Positions 12,401 through 21,520 of a stretch of 64,000 nt of DNA are shown here, in pieces. Source of the DNA: Rhynchospora pubera (lineage: Eukaryota; Streptophyta; Magnoliopsida; Poales; Cyperaceae); NCBI GenBank assembly GCA_028095005.1, contig CM051463.1, positions 2,960,295-3,024,294 on the forward strand, in the 5' to 3' direction. The notes under the pieces are model-generated. The model saw only the letters and a list, made by a program, of their open reading frames with translations. It did not search any database and had not been told where the DNA came from. The position numbers and the translations under genes are program-made. The stretch's first letter is position 1. Every line of letters starts with the position of its first letter.

Positions 12401-14243
12401 CTATTCTTTTTCGATGGGGAAGAAGGAGGGAGTTCAGATGCTGATCGGGTGCAATTTTATCCGATCCATGCAAGGTGGATTGCGAATCGAAGGCCAGAAC
12501 GTGACTTTTTACAAAAATATCACGACAATTGCAACCACAACAGATGCTGAGGTGGTACAGGCCGCAATTCCTGAGCTCGACCTGACGGGCTTGGAATACA
12601 TTGAAGTAAGAGAGGCCGTAGCATACCACCAAGAGCAAGAGTCACAGCAGTTTAAAGAGAAATTCAGACCACTACTCAACAGACTAAAAGAGCAGGGGTT
12701 CATTGGAGAAAACCCTCTGAAACACTGGTCGAAAAATCAGGTGACGTGCTCTCTCGACATCATAAATCCTGATCTCCAGATTCAGGATAAACCCCTGAAG
12801 CATGTGACGCCTCAAATGAAAGAACAATTCGAGAAACATACAAAGGCGTTATTACAACTGGGAGTAATTAGGCCTAGTAAAAGCAGGCACAGAACCATGG
12901 CTATAATGGTCAATTCTGGAACCACCATTGACCCAATCACTGACAAAGAAATTAAAGGCAAAGAGCGCATGGTATTCAACTACAGGTCCCTCAACGATAA
13001 TACCCATAAGGATCAGTATAGCCTCCCTGGCATCAATACTATCCTTAAAAAGGTCGGTCACAGTAAGATCTACTCGAAATTCGACCTCAAGAGTGGATTT
13101 CATCAGGTGGCAATGGCACCTGAGTCAATTGAATGGACTGCTTTTGTGGTGCCTGGTGGACTATATGAATGGCTCGTTATGCCATTTGGATTGAAGAACG
13201 CACCGGCTATTTTTCAAAGAAAGATGGATCAGTGTTTTGCTGGTATCGAAGATTTTATAGCGGTGTATATTGATGATATTCTTGTATTTTCTGAGAATGA
13301 ACAACAACATGCCGAGCACCTCAGAAAAATGCTAGAAATTTGTGAAAAATGGGGTCTCGTACTCTCTCCAACAAAGATGAAGATAGCAGTTAGAGAAATT
13401 GAATTCCTTGGAGCAATCATTGGAAGGAGTAAGGTGAAACTCCAACCCCATGTCATAAAGAAGATCGTCTCCTTTGATGAGGAGAAACTGAAAGAAAAGG
13501 CCGGACTCCGAGCATGGTTAGGCATACTCAATTACGCCAGAAGTTACATTCCAAAACTTGGGACTCTTCTAGGTCCCTTGTACACAAAAACCAGCCCTCA
13601 TGGAGATAAGCGTCTTAAACCGTCTGATTATGAACTAATCAGAAAAATCAAGGAAAAAGTGCAGAACTTGCCAGATCTGGAGCTTCCACCAACAGGGAGC
13701 TATATCATCCTTGAAACAGACGGATGTATAGAAGGATGGGGTGGCATATGCAAATGGAAACCAAAGAAACATGACCCTAGATCCATAGAAAAGATTTGTG
13801 CCTATGCTAGCGGCAAATTTCCGGTGATCAAGTCAACCATTGATGCAGAAATACACGCTTGCATGGAAACATTGAAGGCACTAAAAATCCACTACCTTGA
13901 TCAGCAGGAGATAACGCTGAGGACTGATTGTCAAGCAATAATATCCTTTTTCAATAAGTCAGCCCAAAATAAACCATCAAGGGTTAGGTGGATAAACTTT
14001 GTTGATTATGTAACAGGGACAGGAGTGCAAATTAACTTTGAGCATATAGATGGTAAGCTAAACAGCTTAGCAGATGTACTCTCCCGATTAACAACAAAAT
14101 TGGCTGTCACCAACGAGATACAAGAACAACAAGAGCTATTCTTAGCACATCTTGAAGGAGCATTCGAAGAAGCATACCGATTTAGTGATAGCCTGAACAA
14201 GCAGATGAATGAGCTAATTTTAAAAATTAGCTCCTTACTCTGA
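9429..14243 (+). CDS. Pararetroviral polyprotein (ORF2-like + capsid, protease, RT, RNase H)
   Basis: A single 1604-codon frame without any stop. Order by residue: coiled-coil ORF2-like head (1-120, with QNNTIIQLLVKI and LKNLSLGP); a repeat-derived linker (about 122-200); an acidic stretch; a badnaviral capsid domain (about 380-640, with WRFNLPDA and GAILVLPEDIG); a zinc knuckle CX2CX4HX4C-type (about 642-655); a second Cys-rich motif (about 759-790); an aspartic protease (DTGA at 934); reverse transcriptase (YIDD at 1280-1283); and RNase H with acidic residues from D1431. All catalytic motifs look kept. No 30K-type movement-protein region is recognisable between the ORF2-like head and the capsid. 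ORF3 of badnaviruses normally begins with it. The intact frame suggests a young insert or selection. Confidence 0.9.
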   Translation: MSDWRLTAESSVYREALRATESLEEPALGFVKPSEATQKGTSTIIKQNNTIIQLLVKIKEELEDFKDQIRDLRRTKAPEGSDTSEALEQIQNQLKNLSLGPPTTSKRPTITGKFFVYRDPKKIYRDNQGQPKGYTGTTKVNRRIERPTMDNQATSNSRSTTPTNIRAIPGQPRSTEELRGQRWIIRPPAIPEVQHPQTIRVRSRTDGSLAIRFGGYIATAPAEPAVVGPNDEEELDGEMALMVTIEEPETLEELESIQLLASLSREGPMLDYCPIWDKDEESEEEWLNPFASEGDKDKLSHFAYAAEETELEYPKMKAFTKMMESAFSTAESSLTQRRPTEPVMGPVNYPPASTSRQTPMPTIHEIRDHVGRLKRGYAQQHSWRFNLPDAQSDKGAILVLPEDIGQYGDVISRWESITLNVVNDRNWTDNKSKVIFIENLLGDVEKKMFIQWRMAYPHEYEELIAVADDPQNIISCIRRMILLEDPYQGSTEEQTRAYQDLERLSCNHVKDLFNYMNDYKILAAKSGRMYISSELSEKFFRKMPPLIGQELEKAFLDKYPGAAIGVMPRINFSYQYLAERCKQAALQRSLKDLSFCSKIPLPGYYGERKKYGLRKSKTYKGKPHESHVRVFKRKHADKVRKCKCFVCGEEGHFARDCNRKTGNIARAAIIENMELSDSWDVLSVDLNEPDSDAICSLSEGEVENVASAVINDLPFGEQSFMMQTEQLSWRSYIQLPEDQRDCPHDWQDNDSVPTGHEKCSMCKEMTTESTRAYCKNCRLTVCPMCSRFRLGRRIRTKMQPIAPYDSKDQLINELMSYVQYLLAENGKLKQQLFEARTEDLEAEFDELMKKDKGKTKLRFEDEEVDEEIEMEPKNPTGALRIASANTISTEEIEQFNTVVQDPVRGKRVLNRLYNMEITFEISGVNPFKVQAILDTGATVCCVNQEIVPQEALEPSAYPIQINGVNSTQIASLKLKNGSMLIESNRFRISFTYSFSMGKKEGVQMLIGCNFIRSMQGGLRIEGQNVTFYKNITTIATTTDAEVVQAAIPELDLTGLEYIEVREAVAYHQEQESQQFKEKFRPLLNRLKEQGFIGENPLKHWSKNQVTCSLDIINPDLQIQDKPLKHVTPQMKEQFEKHTKALLQLGVIRPSKSRHRTMAIMVNSGTTIDPITDKEIKGKERMVFNYRSLNDNTHKDQYSLPGINTILKKVGHSKIYSKFDLKSGFHQVAMAPESIEWTAFVVPGGLYEWLVMPFGLKNAPAIFQRKMDQCFAGIEDFIAVYIDDILVFSENEQQHAEHLRKMLEICEKWGLVLSPTKMKIAVREIEFLGAIIGRSKVKLQPHVIKKIVSFDEEKLKEKAGLRAWLGILNYARSYIPKLGTLLGPLYTKTSPHGDKRLKPSDYELIRKIKEKVQNLPDLELPPTGSYIILETDGCIEGWGGICKWKPKKHDPRSIEKICAYASGKFPVIKSTIDAEIHACMETLKALKIHYLDQQEITLRTDCQAIISFFNKSAQNKPSRVRWINFVDYVTGTGVQINFEHIDGKLNSLADVLSRLTTKLAVTNEIQEQQELFLAHLEGAFEEAYRFSDSLNKQMNELILKISSLL
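9797..10021 (+). repeat. In-ORF direct repeats read in three frames
   Basis: A 28-bp sequence starting ATACCGGGACAACC occurs at 9797, 9829 and 9930. Copies two and three are part of a 101-bp tandem duplication (9829-9929, 9930 on). The spacings of 32 and 101 bp are not multiples of three, so the same bases are translated as YRDNQGQPKG, then YTGTTKVNRR, then IPGQPRSTEE, without a stop in any frame. The block sits between the ORF2-like head and the ORF3-like remainder. Confidence 0.95.
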
Positions 14244-14395
14244 TTTCCCTTTAAAATCCAAATAAATGTTTAATTATTTTGTTTTTCTTTTTTCAGGTCT
14301 GATGGTAATATACGGAAAACCATTGATCTTTGGCAGTAATCTACGGAAAACTGTCTTTTGTTTAATAGTTTCAGTTTGTTTATATTTTTGCAGAA
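14244..14395 (+). other. Short spacer with two splice-acceptor-like sites
   Basis: Between the polyprotein stop and the next ORF there are two pyrimidine-rich tracts ending in CAG: CTTTTTTCAG near 14297 and TATTTTTGCAG at about 14383-14393. The second lies immediately before AAATGG of the next ORF. This arrangement would suit expression of the second ORF from a spliced viral RNA, as is known for ORF4 of rice tungro bacilliform virus. That use is inference. Confidence 0.5.
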
Positions 14396-14821
14396 ATGGT
14401 GCTGGAATATTTAACCCATATTTGTAGAAGCTATGAAGGATCTCCACGTTATAGTCTCAGGCCAGATTCCAGGATAGCGCTTAACAACGCTGTTCGCTGG
14501 GGAGCATCATGTGGCCAGACAGAAAAAATAGAAAACTATGAGACAATCACTTGTGATTTATTGTTTTCAAGGCCGACTTTAAATATGGAGGGAGGAATGA
14601 GAACAAGGCTCATGGAATTACACCAAGCCCAAATTCAAAAGTCCCTTACGGAGCTTGAAAAATTGCTAGTCATGAGTAATTTGCAAAAGGTCAGACTTGA
14701 ACAACATGCTAGCAAGGATAATTGGGCAAGGGATGCCCTCGAACCTGTTAACGATAATATCGAAAAGTTGATTGAAGCTCACAGTAAGCTTCGAATGATC
14801 CAGCAGAGCATCTATTATTAG
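14396..14821 (+). CDS. Small viral ORF downstream of polyprotein (141 aa, ORF4-like position)
   Basis: I do not recognise the product. The ATG at 14396 directly follows a splice-acceptor-like TTTTTGCAG. Residues 1-65 are mixed (contain YLTHICRSYEG). Residues about 70-141 look like a helical coiled coil (MELHQAQIQKSLTELEKL onward) with regularly spaced leucines. It lies 152 bp behind the polyprotein stop and ends just before the viral intergenic region, the position of ORF4 in tungroviruses. It is shorter than the RTBV ORF4 product and no similarity is claimed. It could also be a displaced virion-associated-type coiled-coil protein. Confidence 0.6.
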   Translation: MVLEYLTHICRSYEGSPRYSLRPDSRIALNNAVRWGASCGQTEKIENYETITCDLLFSRPTLNMEGGMRTRLMELHQAQIQKSLTELEKLLVMSNLQKVRLEQHASKDNWARDALEPVNDNIEKLIEAHSKLRMIQQSIYY

Positions 14822-15369
14822 GTAGAGTACATAATATGCTTACTTTCGGTGCCAACCTGTTTGGTCTTTTAGTGGGCATCTTTTCTTTTCTAAAAGGCAT
14901 CTTTATAATGGTGCCAGTATGTACTGGTGTGTTTTGGTGCGCCACTTGGTGCATCTTTAGGCGCATTATTGAAGTAGTGCGTTTTTCTTTATTTTGCTTT
15001 TGGACAGCACTGAGGTAGTGCTCTCCTTTATTTCATTTTCAGATCGCACTAAGTGTGTTAGTGCGCATCTTTTTATTTGAGTGGGAGACAAAAGTATGTG
15101 GTAATCCAATTAATTGCATGACGATGGGGCCCAATGAGCACCCGATGCATTATTGAGATACCAGACTCGAGTCTCTATAAAAGAGTGTCATTCAGAAGTT
15201 GCAAGACACACAGAAAAACTCTGAAGTCTTACTTCTTCTCTTGTAATCCTACTCTATCAATAAAATCTTTCTTTCACAATTTCATAAAAATCTTTGAAGC
15301 CAGCATTAATTATAATCCGAAGTTTCAAAGTCGATCCGATCAGTAGTGCTTCTACTTTGGTATCAGAGA
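14822..15369 (+). promoter_or_regulatory. Viral intergenic region: promoter, poly(A) signal, primer-binding site
   Basis: The TATA box TATAAAAG is at 15176-15183 and a TGACG word (as-1-like core) is near 15119. AATAAA follows at 15259-15264, about 80 bases after the TATA box. This is the close promoter/poly(A) spacing used by caulimovirids to make terminally redundant RNA. TGGTATCAGAGA at 15358-15369 matches the start of the plant initiator tRNA-Met primer-binding consensus (the last base departs from TGGTATCAGAGC). The upstream part holds degenerate repeats of GTGC/GCGC words. The region is downstream of the viral genes, so it cannot drive them in this copy. Confidence 0.82.
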
Positions 15370-16112
15370 GAGGTTTGTTTCTTAATTATCTTATGGCTTT
15401 CTAAGTTCAATTTTCTAAAAAGGCAATTAGGGGAGGTTATACCTAAGCACTAAAACTGTTTAAAAAAAAAAAAACCTGAAAATAAAAAGTATAAATAATG
15501 AAATAACTAAGGATAATAGTTTATGGTATGAAAAATTTCTTGAAAAATTTTAGTTTAATCAAAAGAACCATCCTGCCGTACAGTACCTAAAGAGAGGGAA
15601 GATCACGGAAAAACACGATGAGGTGAGGTTTTGCTAAAACCAGACAGAAAACATCAAACTATAAACTAATAACATGGACTATATGGGTACACAATTGGGG
15701 GCTACTTATTAAATATGGATTAATTTGGTTTGTCCTTTAGTGCGCTACAAAATTTGTAGCGCAACAGCAGAATTGCATTCGTAGAGAGGTTGTTCGGGGA
15801 AAAAAAAAAAACTCTTTTCTTATATATCACTTTTGCTGCACACATTAGAATATTTTGAGCTGCTAGACTCTTATATATTGGCATCAGGTACATGTTTTGT
15901 CACTTACTGTGCGTGTCATTATTTTTTCTCATGTTATGCTTTGAAAAAAAGAATGTTTAGAAGAAACTATATAAATTATTATTATTAAGAAAATGAATAG
16001 TTGTATTTAAATTTTTTATGATGTATGTTTTTAAATAATTTTCTAGTTCAATTTTTTAATTAAGACAGCAGTTCGTCTACATTAGCAACCGAAACTCCCA
16101 TCTAATTATATG
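15370..16112. other. Leader remnant and host flank
   Basis: The first 200 bases after the primer site look like viral leader (AT-rich, short ORFs), then sequence passes into host DNA without a visible boundary. TTTAGTGCGCTACAAAATTTGTAGCGCAAC near 15740 contains a short hairpin. No gene is supported. Confidence 0.4.
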
Positions 16113-16115
16113 TTA

Positions 16116-16276
16116 GACTCCGTTTGGATGCGTTGAGAAGAAGTTGAGAAGAAGTAGGAAGAAGAAAGAATGAAAGAAAAAAAATTATAAACAATTTAAA
16201 TTCTTCACAAAATTACACACTTCCTAATACTTCTTTTCACTTCTTTCCTTCTTCCCGCACCTATCCAAACGGAGCC
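16116..16276. mobile_element. Tourist-like MITE, 161 bp
   Basis: Starts GACTCCGTTTGGAT and ends ATCCAAACGGAGCC, a 14-bp terminal inverted repeat with one mismatch. TTA lies at both sides (16113-16115 and 16277-16279), the 3-bp TWA duplication typical of PIF/Harbinger elements. It ends about 100 bp before the start codon of the MATH-BTB gene and therefore sits in its promoter or 5' UTR. Confidence 0.85.
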
Positions 16277-16379
16277 TTATATATTACTGTCGTCTCATTC
16301 TGTGCTTGGTTTGTGGCCTCCTTAATTATCTGGTTTTCTCCTTTTCTTCAGATTTCCATTGTGATTTGTGACTGCACCT

Positions 16380-17414
16380 ATGGACTCGCAAGAAATGGTT
16401 TTGAACGAATCTGACGAAGTTGAAGATCACATTGCGAGCTTTGGGGCGATTGCAATGCACCAAATCAAAATCCGTTTTTCAAAAACGAAGGACTTTCCTG
16501 CTGGCAAATGCATCAAGTTTCCCACCTTCTCTGTAGCTGGTCACAATTTCAACTTCTTTTGTTATCCAGGAGGATTAAAGCGTAAAGTAGGTCTCCTTGC
16601 TATGGGACTCCATTGCATGTCCGCAGCGACTGTTACTTTTGGGTGCACTGTTTGTAACAATGAGACCCGGGTCCGAACTCTTTTCAAGGAAGCCATCACA
16701 TTTACACCAGGATGTAATGAACATAGTTTCAGTTTATTGACAGAGAGCTCTAAGTTACATGATGGAGTTGCACTTCTTTGCAGTGTGACTATTGTGAGTG
16801 ATTCTCTTGAGGAAGTGCCAAAACTGCCGTTTAATGCTCTGCTCCCCTTCAGCCTAAGTGATAATATGACTGATTTTTCGGAAAACGATGAAGAAATGAG
16901 TGATATAACTTTTGAAGTGGATGGAAAGCTTTTCACTGCTCATAAAGCAATACTTTTTGCTCGATCTTCAGTTTTTACGGCAGAATTCTTCGGCAACAAG
17001 AAAATCATAAAGATCAAAGAAATGAAGCCTAAAATATTCAAGGCTATGTTTCATTTCATCTACTCTGACTCGCTACCAGATATGTTTGATGTACATCTGG
17101 TTCAAAATTTGTACAGAGCTGCTGTTAGATATAAGCTGGAAGGGTTGAAGAAATTATGTGCAGATGTGTTGAAGAGGACTGTCTCAGTGGATACAGTAAT
17201 CAGTTCATTAGCTCTAGCAGAGGAGCAAATTTATTGTTTTGAGCTGTCTGGGCTGGAGGATGTTTGCCTTCGTTTTGCTTCTAGACCTGAAATCCTTGTG
17301 CAGTTTGTGTCCTTAATGCAACGAGTTCCCTCCCTACTGGAGTCTTTGAATGGCTATGCTATAAAAGATGTTGATTTTTGCGACCTCATATCGAAGAAGC
17401 AAAGAACCAGTTAA
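16380..17414 (+). CDS. MATH-BTB protein (BPM-like), copy 2, intact
   Basis: A 344-residue protein in one exon. The start ATG at 16380 (MDSQEMVL) is chosen because an in-frame stop lies just upstream at 16362. The MATH/TRAF-like domain covers about residues 27-145 (HQIKIRFSKTKDFPAG, then FSVAGHNFNFFCYPGG). The BTB domain covers about 170-265 (MSDITFEVDGKLFTAHKAIL), followed by a BACK-like helical tail to the end. In known BPM proteins MATH recruits substrates and BTB binds CUL3 for ubiquitination. Compared with usual BPM proteins (about 400 residues) it is slightly short, with a small gap after the FFG of the BTB domain. A pyrimidine tract and CAG at about 16341-16351 could be a 5' UTR intron acceptor. 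The adjacent MITE may affect its promoter. Confidence 0.85.
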   Translation: MDSQEMVLNESDEVEDHIASFGAIAMHQIKIRFSKTKDFPAGKCIKFPTFSVAGHNFNFFCYPGGLKRKVGLLAMGLHCMSAATVTFGCTVCNNETRVRTLFKEAITFTPGCNEHSFSLLTESSKLHDGVALLCSVTIVSDSLEEVPKLPFNALLPFSLSDNMTDFSENDEEMSDITFEVDGKLFTAHKAILFARSSVFTAEFFGNKKIIKIKEMKPKIFKAMFHFIYSDSLPDMFDVHLVQNLYRAAVRYKLEGLKKLCADVLKRTVSVDTVISSLALAEEQIYCFELSGLEDVCLRFASRPEILVQFVSLMQRVPSLLESLNGYAIKDVDFCDLISKKQRTS

Positions 17415-19258
17415 TTGATAATTGCTTTCCCAAAGTAGCGCTTCTCTTGTTAGGATTTTTGTATGTTGCAGACTTGCAGTTTAAATGTTTAATCAGGTCC
17501 TTTTGTCCTTTTATTTGGAGCAGTGTTGTGTTGTAGGATTTAGTGGGGCTAATGTTTAGTTTGTTTGTCTTCTTTGCGCGACTTTGTACTAAAAATGCTT
17601 GCGGTTGCTTATATATGTGTTGCCGTGTTGATAATGGTAATTGGAAGCGCTAGCTACTTGCATATCATTTTGCAGATTGTCACTTTTATGATTTTTATTA
17701 TTCTCCACTACCTTTGCATGATTTATTTCCAATAGTCTGCCACAAATTAAATAACATTAGCAAGTTGAGTTTAAATTTTCTGACTATTAATAGTTTTTTT
17801 TTTGGCGTTTTTAACATGTTTTCCTGTGTAATTAATTGTTAAGCTTGGTAACATTTGGTAACATATTTTGAGGTTGAAGACATTTGTATTGAAAGTTTCA
17901 TCCTCAGAAACCTCCGTTTACACTTTACAATGGCGAAGTGCTTGACATTTGTTAATAAACACGCCAACCTATATTAAAAATATAATAATAAAATAATAAA
18001 GAAACAAGGGTCGGTTTTAGTCCTTGATTATATTTAGAAGATACTATTAATTATTAATTAAGAACACGGAACTCATGAGATATGATCGATACAATTTCAA
18101 CTTGAAATTCCTGAATAAAGTTTGTGTTTGGAGATGGGCACTTTTTTTATGATTTATGTTCTTTTTCTCGAACATTGGGAACGTCTTATTTTTCTTACAA
18201 TTTCTTTTGGTGTTATCGTATTAATTACTTGATATAAGCCTAAAACCGTTAAACGAAGAAAATCTGTATTATAGAATTGAGTCACCCACAAATAAAATCA
18301 ACGAATAAGCACTTTCGATGCCGGAGGACAAACTAAATAATATTGAACCTTTTTTTTTTGTTCAATTTGTTTTGCTGATTAGGCTGTTAATGCATACAGT
18401 ACGGTACGGTAGAAGGTATTTTCATACCCGCGTCCGTAAATTTTTTTTTACCTATATCTATATCCGTACCCGTTAAAAAAGATTTACTTGTACCATATCC
18501 GTACGCGTTAAGAAGTAGAATAACATTATACATAATGGATAATAATAATAATATTAATTAAACAAAAATATATAATGTGATAAATAATTAATATCAAATA
18601 AATACACAGATAAAGTAAAATCATTTAGATACTATTTTAGATATAACAAAAATTATGAAATTTATTCTCATATTAATTGAATTAAAAAAATCACTAATTA
18701 TAAATTATAATATAATAAAGAATGAAAAATCATCATCATAAATAAATTTGGTAAAAGCATAATTATATATACAATCATACATATATGTTTGTAAAATATT
18801 ACCGGTTAGATAATAGGTACGGAATAACCATTACGTACCCGTATCCGATAAGTTAACGAAATTTTTTTTATATCCGTTAGTCTAATGAAAATAAAACCTT
18901 ACCCGTATATACTCGCTTTATCGAATACGATACGAATAGAATAAACAGATAAACATATTTCATTGACAATCCAATCGCTGATCCACTAAATTTAGAGGAT
19001 TTTTTTTTGCCCATGTATACCTGTCGTTTCGAATCATTAAAATAGAAAAAAAATATATAAAATTTTTTTTTTTTTACTGATAGAAATAGGTGCTCTCTTT
19101 TTGACCGTCATATGCTCATTATTATAGATGAGTCCCGACAGAGAAGGTATACAAGACGTCAGAATTTTTCAAAAAGATATTCTGTCTCACATTATTTATT
19201 TTAAGTTTCAGATCTTCAGACTTTTTATTATTTCATGAATTCCATATATATAGTCATT
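17415..19258. other. Intergenic AT-rich DNA
   Basis: The first 200 bases are the gene's 3' UTR and flank, shared with the other MATH-BTB copies. About 18380-18960 has repeated ACCCGTA/TACGGGT words at both ends of an AT-rich core, resembling the ends of plant hAT elements, but I could not fix termini or a duplication. No gene is supported. Confidence 0.4.
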
Positions 19259-19266
19259 AGCACGTC

Positions 19267-19451
19267 CAGGGCGGAGTCAGAATTAAAAAAAAAGAGAGAC
19301 AAAAAGTAGTCATATTGAAATTTTAAAATTTTTAGAGAGACAAATTGAATAACTCTAACTCAATAACACGTAACTTTTACATTTTTGTGATCTATTTTGA
19401 AAATACGGAGGAACAATTGCCTACTTTTGTGCCCACTTGAATCCGCTCCTG
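19267..19451. mobile_element. hAT-type MITE, 185 bp
   Basis: Termini CAGGGCGGAGTCAG and (reverse complement of the right end) CAGGAGCGGATTCA form an imperfect inverted repeat. The 8-bp flanks AGCACGTC and AGCGCGTC (19259-19266, 19452-19459) differ by one base and fit an aged hAT target-site duplication. The interior is non-coding. Confidence 0.75.
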
Positions 19452-19459
19452 AGCGCGTC

Positions 19460-21043
19460 ATTATCTGACATAGGGATAACATAATCTGATAATCGTTCGA
19501 TAAACATTAAACAATAACCAGTTACAAAAACACGTTGACGAACAAAATAAATTGCTGTCATCATGTACGAAACTGTAACGTGAAACGATCACACATATGC
19601 GATCGGAATGAGCGATATATTAAGTAGGATAAAAAAATGACCACGCTGAACTTCTCTTCTAGTAATCATTACTTGTTTCAAATTTTGGTCGGCAAAACAC
19701 AAGGGAAAAAACAAAACAAAACAACAATAAATATAATAAAAAAAAGAACACGCAATATATCTACATTTATCTCATATCATCAATTAATTTAAAAACCTAT
19801 ACAAAACAAGTCCCATAAAACAAGAGCTAATTAGCCCCAAAACAAGAACTATCCTATGATAGACGTAATCATTGATTAACGTGTTTGAAAATTAAAACAC
19901 CAATTGTCAGGATCCGTAAATCATATTAAATAACAAAATCATGAGTATAGAACTTACAAATTGAAGAGCAGACTTCGTTAATCGTTAGGCGTTTTTCTCT
20001 TTTCTTTAATGAAATTTCTTAATAGCAGAATTATGGGAAAGGGTGCCTTAAAATTTCATATTATAGAGTATTTAATGCTGAGGCAACTAAAGGGATCAAG
20101 TACAATGAATCTGGTCCATACTGTAAGTGACAACAACGATTCTAGAATGCGAAATTAACCAGGAATCGTAAAATACCTCGTGCCATCGCTAATCGAAATC
20201 GAGTGTTGAGTGGATGAAGTTGAAACCCGCAGGCCATGCACGACTCCTCTTCTATCACATCTGCTCCGTATCCAAATTGAAGAGCAGAAATCGTTAGTCA
20301 TTAGGCGGAAGCGTTAGTATTGATCTTCTTTGAGTTTTCCTCAGCCATAATGATGGTCAACAATGGCGTTTTTTATTTCCTCAACTTAATATTCTGATTT
20401 TTCTTTAGTGGAGAAATGTGTGTAAAAATAAACACACCTTTTAGTAGAGATGGAAATGAACCATACTCTTTAGCAGAAAATTTTGAGATATTTTTAAGAC
20501 TCTAAGGCAACCATTGGGATCAAATACAATGAATCTAGTCCATCATAATTTCCATCAAATTTTGATGCACCCTTTAGTTAATTTCATTAAATGAACTTGG
20601 TTCACAATTAATAATATAGACCACATAAAAAAAAATTTCCAACATCCTATCCTAGAAATAAAATAAAAAACCGCAAATATTTTTTTTAATAAAAATAGGA
20701 GTGAAGCCTTTACCTTTCTGCATTAATATTTTATTAAAACAAAATAAGATCTAATCAAAGGAAAACAATAAATGTCAATTGTTTCTAACTATGACAAAGT
20801 TAAGCACACCCAGCGACCTTCTCATTATTACGAAACAAAGAATTATAAAGAAAATATCTAAAAACTATTTGGAAAGGAAAATCACGACATGGATGCTGGA
20901 CGTGAAAAGACAAAAAACTTCTGCCATACAGAAAATCATAACACCTAGACCTAGTCTGATCTCTTTCAGACACATCACGAAAGGCGGATGCTACTGCGAG
21001 CTCCAACTACAAGAAACCTTGTAAAAGTGCTACCTTTTGTGCT
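19460..21043. other. Intergenic DNA with a degenerate local duplication
   Basis: The stretches about 19960-20130 and 20270-20550 share ordered words (ATTGAAGAGCAGA, GTTAGGCG, AGGCAACTAAAGGGATCAA versus AGGCAACCATTGGGATCAA, TACAATGAATCT), so they are an old tandem duplication of unknown origin. Otherwise AT-rich with no supported gene. Confidence 0.45.
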
Positions 21044-21053
21044 GTTGCGTTTG

Positions 21054-21510
21054 GGAACCGCTTTTGTCCCGTTGCGGAACCGCATCTCAGCGGTCAAAAA
21101 AAAAAAAAAAAAAACTGCTCCAAACAGTTTTTTTTATTTTTCTTAATTTTTTTAAATTTTAAAACTCAAATGGAGAATTCAAATTGTTGATTTTGTTAAA
21201 TTTTATCGGCGATGTATTTTCATATAAATTTTATAAAATTTGAAGTTGATTTGATACTTGATTAAGTAGTCAACAAATGAACGAACTTGGTTTGATTAAT
21301 TCTAATACGTTTATAATTTGGTCACTTAATCAAGTATCAAATCAACTTCAAATTTTATAAAGTTTATATGACAATGCATCGCCGATAAAACTTAACAAGA
21401 TCAATGGTTTGGATTCTCTATTTGAATTTTAAAATTTAAAAAAATTAAAGAAAATAAAAAAAACGGTTTGGAGCGGTCTTTTTTTTTTTTACTGCTGAGG
21501 ATGCTGGTGC
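21054..21510. mobile_element. Foldback element, 457 bp, 10-bp flanking duplication
   Basis: Two long arms (about 21090-21290 and 21310-21500) are reverse complements of each other, sharing among others TTGAAGTTGATTTGATACTT. The outer edges carry related inverted words (GGAACCGCATCTCAGCGG and GCACCAGCATCCTCAGCAG). The decamer GTTGCGTTTG lies exactly at 21044-21053 and 21511-21520. The length of the duplication points to a Mutator-like origin. It is non-coding. Confidence 0.75.
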
Positions 21511-21520
21511 GTTGCGTTTG

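Larger units (their letters stand above)
9429..15600 (+). mobile_element. Endogenous pararetrovirus, badnavirus/tungrovirus-like
   Basis: One viral genome, linearised. The gene block (9429-14821) comes first, then the intergenic region with promoter, poly(A) signal and tRNA-Met primer site (about 14822-15369), then a short stretch of leader. No long terminal repeats and no integrase domain are seen, as expected for Caulimoviridae, which do not encode integrase. In a circular badnavirus the promoter and leader come before ORF1, so the break that linearised this copy lies between leader and ORF2. No ORF1 is evident. The right junction is approximate. Confidence 0.85.

Noticed and set aside
10598..13531. 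Minus-strand open frames of 80-100 codons opposite the viral polyprotein
   Set aside because: Their opposite strand is the conserved capsid to RT region. No independent support exists.
16368..16379. GTG start four codons upstream in MATH-BTB copy 2
   Set aside because: Plant nuclear genes start at ATG. The ATG at 16380 gives the full MATH and BTB domains.
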